A DNA stretch of 64,000 nucleotides from SSSZ01 sp036732025 (GTDB lineage: Bacteria; Pseudomonadota; Gammaproteobacteria; Burkholderiales; Rhodocyclaceae): NCBI GenBank assembly GCA_036732025.1, contig DAINDE010000007.1, positions 1 through 64,000 of the forward strand, in the 5' to 3' direction. Positions within the stretch are counted from its first letter, which is position 1, and the number at the start of each line of letters is the position of its first letter. Below are positions 45,434 through 52,911 of the stretch, one piece after another. Both the position numbers and the translations under genes were made by a program. Below the pieces are notes generated by a model, which was not told the DNA's origin, searched no databases, and saw only the letters and a program-made list of their open reading frames with translations.

Positions 45434-45685
45434 CCGCCCCCAGGTGGCAGGCACGGGCAGGGGATCGGGGCGACCAAGGCGTCGGCCACGCCACCGTTCG
45501 CCCTGAGACTGGCCGGCGCGCCCTGTGCGGCTGGACGGGCCGCCACCGCGCAGCACAATCCGTCACGTTTGCTGCAGGTTCGCGCCCCGCCCGCTCCAGG
45601 GAAAGCCTCTCATTCCATGCCATTCGATTGACTTCGCAAGACCCCGCCTTACAATCCCCATAGCCACCGCCGACCCGGCGGTCCA
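45434..45685. other. Non-coding tail of the IS91-like remnant and a partial intergenic repeat
   Basis: No convincing gene. CCGTTCGCCCTGAG at 45494-45507 is a half copy of the 64-bp inverted repeat found at 41488 and 43879. The rest is GC-rich and looks like the 3' tail of an IS91-like element, ending about 20 bp before the integron-type attC site. Confidence 0.5.
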
Positions 45686-45768
45686 GTCCAACGAGGTTTA
45701 TCCGCCGATATGCCGCCTCGCCCTTCTCAATCGCTTCCGCGTCGGCGGATAAACGCTATTCGTTAGGA
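45686..45768 (+). repeat. Integron-type attC recombination site
   Basis: GTCCAAC (45686-45692, R'' form RYYYAAC) and GTTAGGA (45762-45768, R' core) flank perfect 13-bp complementary arms (GTTTATCCGCCGA, 45696-45708; TCGGCGGATAAAC, 45742-45754) with a 33-nt variable loop. Overall about 83 bp, foldable as a cassette recombination site. The cut point in integrons lies between G and TT of the R' box. A lipoprotein gene starts 13 bp after that G, as cassette genes do. Confidence 0.8.
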
Positions 45769-45774
45769 GAAACC

Positions 45775-46278
45775 ATGCGACTAATCGCTCCAATTAGCCT
45801 TGTACTCATGTTGACGGGGTGTGCAACGGCTTATCAACGCCAAGGGTTTAGTGGTGGTTTCTCCGAGTTACAACTGTCCGAGAATGTTTGGAAGGTGTCA
45901 TTCCAAGGAAACGGCTACACCCGCGCAGAGCGATCTGAAGAGTTAGCTTTACTTCGCTGTGCTGAGCTTACCCTTGAGAAGGGCTACACCCACTTTGGGT
46001 TGGCCGACTCAAAGTCAGGGAAAGATTTTTCTACCATGACAACGCCAACCACTTCCTATACCACTGGGAACGCATATGTTTCTGGAAACAATGTCTACGG
46101 TAGTGCCACAACGAATACCTATGGCGGGCAAACCTTCTTGATTACGAAGCCATCCAATACAAACATCATCGTGATGTTTAAGCAAAAGCCAGAGAATGCG
46201 GGAATGACTTTCGATGCAAAGTTCATTTGTCAGTCGGTGGGGGCTAAATACGAGGTTGTCTGTGGTGCCCCGAAATAA
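45775..46278 (+). CDS. Cassette-borne lipoprotein (CC0125/CC1285-like)
   Basis: A 167-residue lipoprotein with a lipobox at LTGCATAY (lipid-modified Cys16). The mature protein is globular, with a Thr/Gly/Asn-rich stretch (TTPTTSYTTGNAYVSGNNVY) and a conserved cysteine pair near the C-terminus. It resembles the CC0125/CC1285 family of unknown function. Its ribosome site (TTAGGAGAAACC) is formed by the R' end of the upstream attC. Base composition is lower in GC than the flanks. Together this marks it as an integron gene cassette. Confidence 0.78.
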   Translation: MRLIAPISLVLMLTGCATAYQRQGFSGGFSELQLSENVWKVSFQGNGYTRAERSEELALLRCAELTLEKGYTHFGLADSKSGKDFSTMTTPTTSYTTGNAYVSGNNVYGSATTNTYGGQTFLITKPSNTNIIVMFKQKPENAGMTFDAKFICQSVGAKYEVVCGAPK

Positions 46279-46283
46279 AATCT

Positions 46284-46310
46284 CTCCTAACACTTCGGTC
46301 AACCGGGACA
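46284..46310 (+). repeat. Truncated attC of the lipoprotein cassette (R'' and L'' arm only)
   Basis: CTCCTAAC (46284-46291) is the exact complement of GTTAGGAG at 45762-45769, which is what a cassette's own R'' should be after circularisation. ACTTCGGTCAACCGGGAC follows as the L'' arm. The pairing second half is missing; the IS4-family element begins within a few bases. Confidence 0.7.
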
Positions 46311-46313
46311 ATA

Positions 46314-47799
46314 GGGGACAGACCCAATGCTGTTCACTTAACATAAAATCGCCTATACTGCTCCCATCACCACTCGTGCATGGAGGTTGGGCATGGTTGG
46401 CAAGGCACAGGAATTGGGTGGCCCGATCCGCGTAGCGGACTATTTGAGCTTGGGCCTGCTGGCTCGCCTGGTGCCGCCCGCCCTGGTGGAACGAGCCTTG
46501 ACGGAACACGGCAAGCACAGCCAACGGCAACGTGATCTGCCGGCCCATGCGGTGGCCTACTACGTGATGGCCCTGTCGCTGTACCGAGGCATCAACACCG
46601 AAGAGGTGCTGCGTGTCGTCACCGAAGGCATGGAATACCTGGGGGCGAACGCCATCCGGCGCGAGGTGGGCAAGTCGGCGATCAGCGCCGCCCGGTCGCG
46701 TCTGGGAGCGCAAGTGATGCAATCGATTGCCCGGGAAGCCCTGAAGCCCCTGGCGACGGAACAGACGCCCAATACGTTCTACCGGGGCATGCGTCTCGTC
46801 AGCCTGGACGGCTCCGGTCTCGAAGTGGCCGATGAGGCAGCCAATCGGGAAGCCTTCGGCGTGCCGGGCACCCAGCAAGGTCGTACCGGCTACCCGCAAC
46901 TGCGCTTCGTCGGCTTGCTGGAGAACGGCACCCATGTCCTCTTTGGTGTGGCCCTGGGGGGCTACCAGGACGCCGAGGTCAGCTTGGCCCACCAGGCCAT
47001 TCGGTACTTGCAGCCGGGCATGCTGTGCTTGGCTGACCGAGGATTGTCGGGCTATCCGCTCTGGGCTGCAGCCAGCCGAACGGGCGCCCAGTTGCTCTGG
47101 CGCATTCCGAAGAATCGCTTGTTGCCGGTACGGGAGCGGCTGGGCGATGGTTCCTATCTTTCCGAGATCGTCCCGGCGCCGCTGACTCGCAAGAAGATGG
47201 AGGTTCAGGAGGCGCCTCCCCTCACGGTCAGGGTGATCGACTATCGCCTGCCTGGGGTACCGGATGCCGAACCTATCTATCGGTTGATGACTACGCTGCT
47301 CGATCCGCTTGCTGCCCCGGCCCAGGAGTTGGCAGCGCTGTATCAGTCGCGCTGGACGATCGAGACGACCTTGGCGGAAATGAAGACAACCCTCAAGGGT
47401 GCGGATGTCATCCTGCGCAGCAAAACACCGGAATTGGTGCGCCAGGAATTCTGGGGCCTGCTGCTGGCGCATCATGTGGTGCGACGGCTGATGCTGGAGG
47501 CGGCTCTGACGCGAGAGCGACCCCCGGACAGCTTGAGTTTCAAGCACACACTTGCCCTCATGCGCCGCAAACTCCCCGCCAGCGGCGCCCTTCCCCCCAG
47601 AGCAGTTCCAGAAGTGGTGGCGGAGTCTGCTTGAGTCCGCCGCAGCAGGCATTATCGCCAGCCCAAGGGGGCGATCCAATCCCCGATTGGTCAAGCGCCG
47701 AACCAAGCAATACTTGCCCCGTAAGGGTGACGAGCCTCTCAATCAACGCCATGATTGGGCGCCGGAGATTGTAAAGTGAACAGCATTGGGTCCGTCCCC
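46314..47799 (+). mobile_element. IS4-family insertion sequence
   Basis: Terminal inverted repeats of 26 bp (46314-46339 and 47774-47799; one mismatch) begin GGGGACAGACCCAATGC on the left and end CATTGGGTCCGTCCCC on the right. They bracket one IS4-family transposase gene; total about 1.49 kb. No matching target duplication is visible (AATA left, GTTT right), so flanking DNA may have been rearranged after insertion. It interrupts the attC of the lipoprotein cassette. Confidence 0.85.
46393..47634 (+). CDS. IS4-family transposase
   Basis: A 413-residue DDE transposase. The catalytic acids are in VSLDGSGLEVAD, CLADRGLSGYPLW and YQSRWTIETTLAEMK. The last of these shows the IS4 signature Y-x2-R-x3-E-x6-K. 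An N-terminal IS4-type DNA-binding domain precedes it (from about residue 10). The start ATG at 46393 follows TGGAGGTTGGGC. The gene looks intact, so the element may still be mobile. Confidence 0.9.
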   Translation: MVGKAQELGGPIRVADYLSLGLLARLVPPALVERALTEHGKHSQRQRDLPAHAVAYYVMALSLYRGINTEEVLRVVTEGMEYLGANAIRREVGKSAISAARSRLGAQVMQSIAREALKPLATEQTPNTFYRGMRLVSLDGSGLEVADEAANREAFGVPGTQQGRTGYPQLRFVGLLENGTHVLFGVALGGYQDAEVSLAHQAIRYLQPGMLCLADRGLSGYPLWAAASRTGAQLLWRIPKNRLLPVRERLGDGSYLSEIVPAPLTRKKMEVQEAPPLTVRVIDYRLPGVPDAEPIYRLMTTLLDPLAAPAQELAALYQSRWTIETTLAEMKTTLKGADVILRSKTPELVRQEFWGLLLAHHVVRRLMLEAALTRERPPDSLSFKHTLALMRRKLPASGALPPRAVPEVVAESA

Positions 47800-47865
47800 G
47801 TTTAACGCCGTTTAACGCGTGTCCCCGTTTAACGCGCGTCCCCGTTTAACGCGCCCGTTTAACGC
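47799..47865. repeat. Five copies of CGTTTAACGC next to the IS right end
   Basis: Copies start at 47799, 47809, 47826, 47843 and 47856 (spacings 10, 17, 17, 13), several inside a longer GTCCCCGTTTAACGC unit. Each contains GTTTAAC, which fits the RYYYAAC core of attC R'' boxes; the reverse strand reads GTTAAAC (GTTRRRY). The first copy abuts the right end of the IS4-family element. Confidence 0.8.
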
Positions 47866-47933
47866 GATGCCCGCTGACGGTGAGGCCGAGGATCAACATC
47901 CGTCACCGCTTGCCCATGGCCGCCGCCGTGTCG

Positions 47934-48545
47934 CTAATGGCTGGGGAAGTACATCTTGGCCTTGTCGAGCTTATAGCTCCAGGGCAGGCTGGCGTTCTTC
48001 CAGCCATTGACCGCCCGGCGGCCGGCGGCGGGACCTTCCTTGGCAATGTCGCCCTCGAAGCCTTCGGCCACGCTGTACACCTTGGTGAAGCCGTGCATGG
48101 CCAGCAGGTCGGCGGCCTTGGCGCTGCGGTCACCGGAGCGGCAAAGGAGGATCACGGCGTCGGCCTTGGTCAGGCCCTTGTCCTGGAGGCGGCGCTCCAC
48201 GTCCTTGGCGAATTCGACGTTGGGCTCCAGCAGGTAGATGTTCCGCTTGTCGTCCCACTCGGTCATGATTTCCTGGTGTTCGACGTAGGGCACCAGGGCG
48301 TCGGCGACGGTGGGCATGCCCACGTACATGGCTTCGGCCCGGGTGCGGATGTCGATGAAGAGGGTCTTGCCGCCCGCCTTTTGCATGGTGTCCCAGGCCT
48401 GCTGCGGCGTCAGGTAGAGGCTCAGCTTGCTGCGCTTGATCTCGGGCAGCTTCGCCCAGTCGGCGGTGCCGGGAGCCCATTCCTGGGCCTGGAGGGCGGG
48501 GGCCAGGGCGGCGAGCAGGGCGAAGGCGGCGAGGATGCGGGTCAT
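47934..48545 (-). CDS. Periplasmic rhodanese-domain protein of the sox cluster
   Basis: A 203-residue secreted protein with a signal peptide (MTRILAAFALLAALAPALQA) and one rhodanese domain. The active-site loop is CRSGDRSAK (sulfane-carrying Cys), preceded by TLFIDIRTRAEAMYVGMP. It would move or accept sulfane sulfur in the periplasm. The start at 48545 gives the clean signal peptide; an ATG at 48557 is an alternative. It is the last gene of the sox cluster, 75 bp after the SoxH-like hydrolase gene. Confidence 0.88.
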   Translation of the reverse strand: MTRILAAFALLAALAPALQAQEWAPGTADWAKLPEIKRSKLSLYLTPQQAWDTMQKAGGKTLFIDIRTRAEAMYVGMPTVADALVPYVEHQEIMTEWDDKRNIYLLEPNVEFAKDVERRLQDKGLTKADAVILLCRSGDRSAKAADLLAMHGFTKVYSVAEGFEGDIAKEGPAAGRRAVNGWKNASLPWSYKLDKAKMYFPSH

Positions 48546-48620
48546 GGGCCTATCCATTAGCAAACAGTAATAGGCTGACAGTCTAGGGGAGGCGCCGCCG
48601 CCGGGCAAGGCGGACGGCCT

Positions 48621-49574
48621 TCAGCGGCCCAGGGCCTCCTGCTCCATGCCGATGTAGACGTTGTAGGCGTTGCCCCGATTGGCGGCGGCAAAGGCCGGCA
48701 GGCCGGCGAAGGCAGACCAGTCGGTGCGGGCGTAGGCTTCCTCGAAGGGGATCAGTTCGGCCACGGCCCGGCCCATGGTTTCGCGCAGGTAGGCCAGGTA
48801 GCGGCGGGTGAGGTCGATGTCCGGCAGGGGGTCGCGGGAGGCGGCGCCATGGCCCGGCACCACCACGGCGGGGCGGCCGTCCTGCATGCGGTCCAGGGCC
48901 TGCAGCCAGCGCCCGGTGTCGGCGTCGCCGACGAAGGGCAGGCGGCCAGCGAAGAAGAGGTCGCCGGCAAAAAGGACGCCCTGCCCCGGCACCAGGACCA
49001 TGAGATCCTCCGGCGAATGGGCGCCGCCGACGGCGGTGATGCGGAAGTCGACTCCGCCCCGGCGCACCGTGGTGTCGCCCGCCAGCAGGATGTCGGGCGG
49101 GACGAGGCGGGTGTGCTCGTCCACCGACAGGGGCAGATCCCGGCGGCGCTGGGCGAGGCGCTCCCGGGCGGCGTCGGAATCGACCGCCCCCTTGGCCGCA
49201 GTCTGGGCCCAGACCTCCGCCCCCACGGCCTTGAAGGCTTGCAGGCCGTAGTAATGGTCGGCGTGGTAGTGGGTGACGATGACCAGTTTCACCGGCAGCG
49301 GCGTCACCCGGCGGATGGCGGCGAGCATGGCTTCGCCCAGCGCCGGGGTGCCGAGGGCGTCAATGGCCACCACCTGGTCGTCGGTGACGACGAAGCCGGC
49401 GTTGGACATGTAGCCCTCGTTGGACTGGGAGGCGGGGCCGGCCTCCCCCTGGAAATAGTAGACCCGGGGGGCGACCTGGATGGGGATGAGATCCGCCGCG
49501 GCCGCTCCGAGGGCGGCGCCGAGGCAGCAGGCGGCGGCCAGGAGCCGCCCGAGGGCGCCGCCCCGCCGGGCCAT
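48621..49574 (-). CDS. SoxH-like metallo-beta-lactamase-fold hydrolase
   Basis: A 317-residue periplasmic metallohydrolase with an N-terminal hydrophobic signal (ACCLGAALGAAAADL). Zinc ligands are visible in VTHYHADHYYG (HxHxDH), GGAHSPEDL, FAGDLFF and VPGHG. Related proteins next to soxB are called SoxH; they are also found in quinoprotein relay systems. Its role in sulfur oxidation is not firmly known. The start at 49574 overlaps the soxB stop (TGATG), so the two genes are coupled. Confidence 0.85.
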   Translation of the reverse strand: MARRGGALGRLLAAACCLGAALGAAAADLIPIQVAPRVYYFQGEAGPASQSNEGYMSNAGFVVTDDQVVAIDALGTPALGEAMLAAIRRVTPLPVKLVIVTHYHADHYYGLQAFKAVGAEVWAQTAAKGAVDSDAARERLAQRRRDLPLSVDEHTRLVPPDILLAGDTTVRRGGVDFRITAVGGAHSPEDLMVLVPGQGVLFAGDLFFAGRLPFVGDADTGRWLQALDRMQDGRPAVVVPGHGAASRDPLPDIDLTRRYLAYLRETMGRAVAELIPFEEAYARTDWSAFAGLPAFAAANRGNAYNVYIGMEQEALGR

Positions 49575-51295
49575 CACACCATCCCCGGATTGCGGGCGAC
49601 GCCCTTGAGGGTGGGCAGGTTGAGACGCACCGGCTTCACCGTCTTGACGTCCCGCAGGTATTTCGCCACCACGTCCCAGATGGGTTCGCCGATACCCTTG
49701 GCCTCCTCCGACACCGGCGCCCAGCCGGCCACCTTGTAGGTGCGGCCGGCATCGAGGGGCTGGCCGCCCAGCATCAGGTTCTGGATGCGCTCGCCCATCC
49801 TGGCCGTCGGGTCGCAGGTGTAGGCGAGGCCGCCGACGCGCACCATGTCGCCCCCCTGCTGGTAGTAGGGGTCCGGGTTGAAGAGGTTGTCGCAGACGTC
49901 TTCCAGGATGGTCTTGATGGTGGCGCCGGTCATGGCGGTGACGGTGGTCCATGGGTAGGTGATGGCGGTCTGGTCCATGACGTGCTCCATCAGGATGGGC
50001 TGCCCGGGGAGCAGCGAGGTGCCCCAGCGGAAACCCGGCGAGAAGGCGATCTCGGCGTCCTTGCCCGCCATCAGGGCGTCGAGGATGACCTGGTCGAAGG
50101 TGCCGTTGAAATTGCCCCGGCGGTAGAGAAGCCCCTCGGTCACCGCCAGCTTTTCGTTGAGCTTGTCCAGGTAGGGGGCGCGCACCTTGTCGATGAGGGC
50201 CTGCATGTCCTTATCCGCCGGCAGCAGGTTGGCGAAGACGGGCAGCAACTTGTAGCGGAAGTCGGCCACCTTGCCGTTCCTGACGTCGAAATCGAGCACC
50301 CCCAGGTACTTGCCGTTGGAGCCGGCGTTGGTGACCAGGGTCTGGCCGCCGGCATTCTTCACCACCACCGGCGCCGGCACCCCGTCGTGGGTATGGCCGC
50401 CGAGGATGGCGTCGATGCCGCGCACCCGGGAGGCCATCTTGAGGTCCACGTCCATGCCGTTGTGGGAGAGCACCACCACCACCTGGGCGCCCTGGGCACG
50501 TGCCTCGTCCACCATCTTCTGCATGTTGTCTTCCTGGATGCCGTAGCTCCAGTTGGGAATCTGCCAGCGGGGGTTGGCGATGGGGGTATAGGGGAAGGCC
50601 TGGCCGATGACGGCCACGGGCACGCCGTTCATGTTGCGGATGACGTAGGGCTTGAAGACGGGGTCGCCGAAATCGGTGGTCTTGACGTTCTGGGCGACGA
50701 TGTCGATCTTGCCGGCGAAATCCTTCTCCTCGATTTCCTTGACCCGGGCCTCGCCGACGGTGGCTTCCCAGTGCAGGGTCATGATGTCGACGCCGAGGGC
50801 CTTGCAGGCGTCCACCATGTCCTGGGCGTTGGTCCACAGCGCGGTGGCGGAACCCTGCCAGGTGTCACCGCCGTCGAGCAGCAGGGCGCCGGGCCGGCCG
50901 GCTTTGACGCGCTTGACCAGGGTGGCCAGGTGGGCGAAGCCGCCGACCTTGCCGTAGGTCTTGGCCGCCCTTTCGAAATCGAGGCAGGTGAAGGCGTGGG
51001 CCTCGATGCCCCGGGGCTTGAAGCCAAAATGTTTGAGGAGATGCTCGCCCACCAGGTGGGGCACCTGCCCCCGCTGGCCGCCGATGCCGAGATTGACGCT
51101 GGGCTCGCGGAAGTAGATGGGCAGCAATTGGGCGTGGCAATCGGTGATGTGGAGCAGGCTGACGTTGCCGAACTTGGGCAGGTCGTACATCCTGGCGGCG
51201 CCCTGTTCGGCCAGGGCCCCTTCGCTGTGCAGCGCCATGCCGCCGGCGGCGGCGACGGCCAGAACCTGGAGGAACTCCCGGCGGTTCATGCTCAT
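49574..51295 (-). CDS. soxB: Thiosulfohydrolase SoxB
   Basis: A 573-residue periplasmic enzyme that releases sulfate from the SoxYZ-bound sulfonate. A Tat signal is present (NRREFLQVLAVAAAGG). Metallophosphatase-type ligands are in LLHITDCHAQLLP, LLDGGDTWQGSATALWT, VVVLSHNGMDVD and ILGGHTHDGVPAP, and the 5'-nucleotidase-like C-terminal domain follows. Length matches the family (about 560-580). The start at 51295 has GAGGATTGAAC upstream. A strong hairpin with a T run lies between soxX and this gene. Confidence 0.96.
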   Translation of the reverse strand: MSMNRREFLQVLAVAAAGGMALHSEGALAEQGAARMYDLPKFGNVSLLHITDCHAQLLPIYFREPSVNLGIGGQRGQVPHLVGEHLLKHFGFKPRGIEAHAFTCLDFERAAKTYGKVGGFAHLATLVKRVKAGRPGALLLDGGDTWQGSATALWTNAQDMVDACKALGVDIMTLHWEATVGEARVKEIEEKDFAGKIDIVAQNVKTTDFGDPVFKPYVIRNMNGVPVAVIGQAFPYTPIANPRWQIPNWSYGIQEDNMQKMVDEARAQGAQVVVVLSHNGMDVDLKMASRVRGIDAILGGHTHDGVPAPVVVKNAGGQTLVTNAGSNGKYLGVLDFDVRNGKVADFRYKLLPVFANLLPADKDMQALIDKVRAPYLDKLNEKLAVTEGLLYRRGNFNGTFDQVILDALMAGKDAEIAFSPGFRWGTSLLPGQPILMEHVMDQTAITYPWTTVTAMTGATIKTILEDVCDNLFNPDPYYQQGGDMVRVGGLAYTCDPTARMGERIQNLMLGGQPLDAGRTYKVAGWAPVSEEAKGIGEPIWDVVAKYLRDVKTVKPVRLNLPTLKGVARNPGMV

Positions 51296-51306
51296 GTTCA
51301 ATCCTC

Positions 51307-51340
51307 GAAAAAATGCCCGGCAGGCCAGCGCCCGCCGGGC
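51307..51340 (-). terminator. Intrinsic-terminator-like hairpin between soxX and soxB
   Basis: GCCCGGC (51315-51321) and GCCGGGC (51334-51340) pair around a 12-nt loop; on the minus strand a run of six T (51308-51313) follows at once. This would terminate or attenuate transcription before soxB inside the cluster. Confidence 0.65.
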
Positions 51341-51353
51341 CAAACACGCAAGG

Positions 51354-52013
51354 TCAGTCCTTGTTCACCGGCGACTCGGGGTCGAGCAGGAAGGCCACGA
51401 TGTGGGTGACCTGCTCCGGGGTCAGCCAGTTGTGCAGGCCGAAGCGGGGCATGTTGGTGCAGGCGGTGAAGGCATTGGAGTTGTACACCTTGTCGTAGAC
51501 GTACTTGACCATGTCCTCGCCAGTTCCCCGGATCTTGCCGAAGTGCTGCAGGCTGGGGCCGATGGTGCCGTAGGCGATTTCCTTCCTGGCCAGTTGGTGG
51601 CAGGCGTAGCAGTTGCCGCCGCGCGTGCGGCCCGGGGGATCGGGCTGGATGAAGCCGATGTGGCCACCGGTGCCGACCGCGGCCAGCTTCTCGCCTTCCT
51701 TCCAGTCGCCCATCAGCTTGCCGTCGACGGGATAACGGATGGTGGCCTTGTTGAGCTTCTCGATCTGCTCACCGACCTTGCGCGGGGGGTTGTCCCGGTA
51801 CTGGCCGCAGAGGCGCATGGATTCGTCCTGCTCGACCCGGCTCATCCAGTACTTGGGGTTGTCCTCGCGGAAGGAACCGCGGAACATCTGCTCCGCCTCC
51901 TTGGCGTATTTCCCGCCCGGCGCTTCGACGGCCTTGGCCTTGTCGGCGGCGATGGCGGTGAGCGCCCCGGTGGCGAGCAGGACGGCGGCGATGGCTTGCT
52001 TGCTGAATTTCAT
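51354..52013 (-). CDS. soxX: c-type cytochrome SoxX
   Basis: A 219-residue periplasmic monohaem cytochrome, partner of SoxA, which oxidises thiosulfate onto SoxYZ. A signal peptide (about 1-22) is followed by a non-haem extension. The haem site is CYACH (in GGNCYACHQLARKEI), and the distal Met is probably that in FTACTNMPRFGLH. The length matches the longer SoxX type. It lies 12 bp after soxA and 58 bp before soxB. Confidence 0.93.
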   Translation of the reverse strand: MKFSKQAIAAVLLATGALTAIAADKAKAVEAPGGKYAKEAEQMFRGSFREDNPKYWMSRVEQDESMRLCGQYRDNPPRKVGEQIEKLNKATIRYPVDGKLMGDWKEGEKLAAVGTGGHIGFIQPDPPGRTRGGNCYACHQLARKEIAYGTIGPSLQHFGKIRGTGEDMVKYVYDKVYNSNAFTACTNMPRFGLHNWLTPEQVTHIVAFLLDPESPVNKD

Positions 52014-52025
52014 CTTCCCTCTCCC

Positions 52026-52841
52026 TTAGCGCTTGATGCCCGGCGTTTCCATGACGGTGCCGGTGGCGTTCTTCTGCAGGAACGTCTCCAGGGCGACCAC
52101 GGAATCGGCAAGGTACTTGGGTTCGGGGAAGCGAGCCTGGCGCATGCAGTCGATGAGGCGGCGCTGCATGGTCCACACGGCCCCCTGGGAGACCCGGTAG
52201 GAAGGCCAGGTTTTCATGGCGGTGCCGGCCCCGTCCTTGGTGGTCAGGTTGCCGAGTTCCTGCAGGCGGATGCGCTTGCCTTCCTGGCCGTGGCAGATGG
52301 AGCAGGAAAAATCCTGGGGCCCGGACCGGCGGTAGAAGATGTACTCGCCCATCCTGGCCATCTTCGCCTCTTCCGGATGGGTGGCCGGCACGTTGATCGG
52401 CTTGCCGTTGGAGCGGGTGCCGACGAAGGTCACCAGGGCCTCGATGTCGGAATCGGTGCCCGGCTTGGAGAACCAGTTCTTCGTCGCCTGCTCGAAGCTG
52501 AGCCCCTGCAGCGTCATCATGCAATGGACCAGGCGGGACTCGACGTCCATCACCTTGTTGGCGTCCTTGAAGTACCGGGGCAGTTGGGCGTAGGCGCCGT
52601 CCAGCACGCCGGGGCCAAGGCCGAGGTCGCACTGCTCGAGGGAAGCGTTCCTGGGGCCACGCTTCTCCTTCCACAGGGCTTCGCCCTTCATTTCGATCAG
52701 TTCCGCCGGGTTGCCGTCGGCCAGGGCCTCGCGGTACTTGGCCAGCTCGTCGGCGGTCTTGTCCTGGGCCTGGGCCAGCCCGCCCAGGGCGGCAGCGGCA
52801 AGGGCCGCGGCCAGCGTCTTGCACAAACGTTGGGTAATCAT
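52026..52841 (-). CDS. soxA: L-cysteine S-thiosulfotransferase subunit SoxA
   Basis: A 271-residue cytochrome subunit that, with SoxX, attaches thiosulfate to the SoxY cysteine. A signal peptide is present (about 1-22). Only one haem-c site, CSICH, is present; the first haem site of diheme SoxA is replaced by a lone Cys in SLEQCDLGLGPG. The active-site Cys is in LIDCMRQARFPEP. A first Cys in LVHCMM may be structural. The start at 52841 has CCGGAGGAGTCG upstream. It belongs to the monohaem SoxA type. Confidence 0.93.
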   Translation of the reverse strand: MITQRLCKTLAAALAAAALGGLAQAQDKTADELAKYREALADGNPAELIEMKGEALWKEKRGPRNASLEQCDLGLGPGVLDGAYAQLPRYFKDANKVMDVESRLVHCMMTLQGLSFEQATKNWFSKPGTDSDIEALVTFVGTRSNGKPINVPATHPEEAKMARMGEYIFYRRSGPQDFSCSICHGQEGKRIRLQELGNLTTKDGAGTAMKTWPSYRVSQGAVWTMQRRLIDCMRQARFPEPKYLADSVVALETFLQKNATGTVMETPGIKR

Positions 52842-52911
52842 CGACTCCTCCGGAGTGAGTCGGCGGGCGGGGTCTTGCGCCCCGTCGCCGCCTGGGTTCG
52901 TCCTGCCGCCG

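Noticed and set aside
45686..45768. The palindrome before the lipoprotein gene as a terminator
   Set aside because: No T run follows, the cores match attC boxes and the loop is too long for a terminator.
46015..47742. Minus-strand open frame over the IS4 element
   Set aside because: Antisense of the transposase; the plus strand carries the YREK signature and catalytic acids.
47799..47865. CRISPR-like interpretation of the five CGTTTAACGC repeats
   Set aside because: Repeats of 10 bp with 0-7 bp between them are far too short for a CRISPR array.
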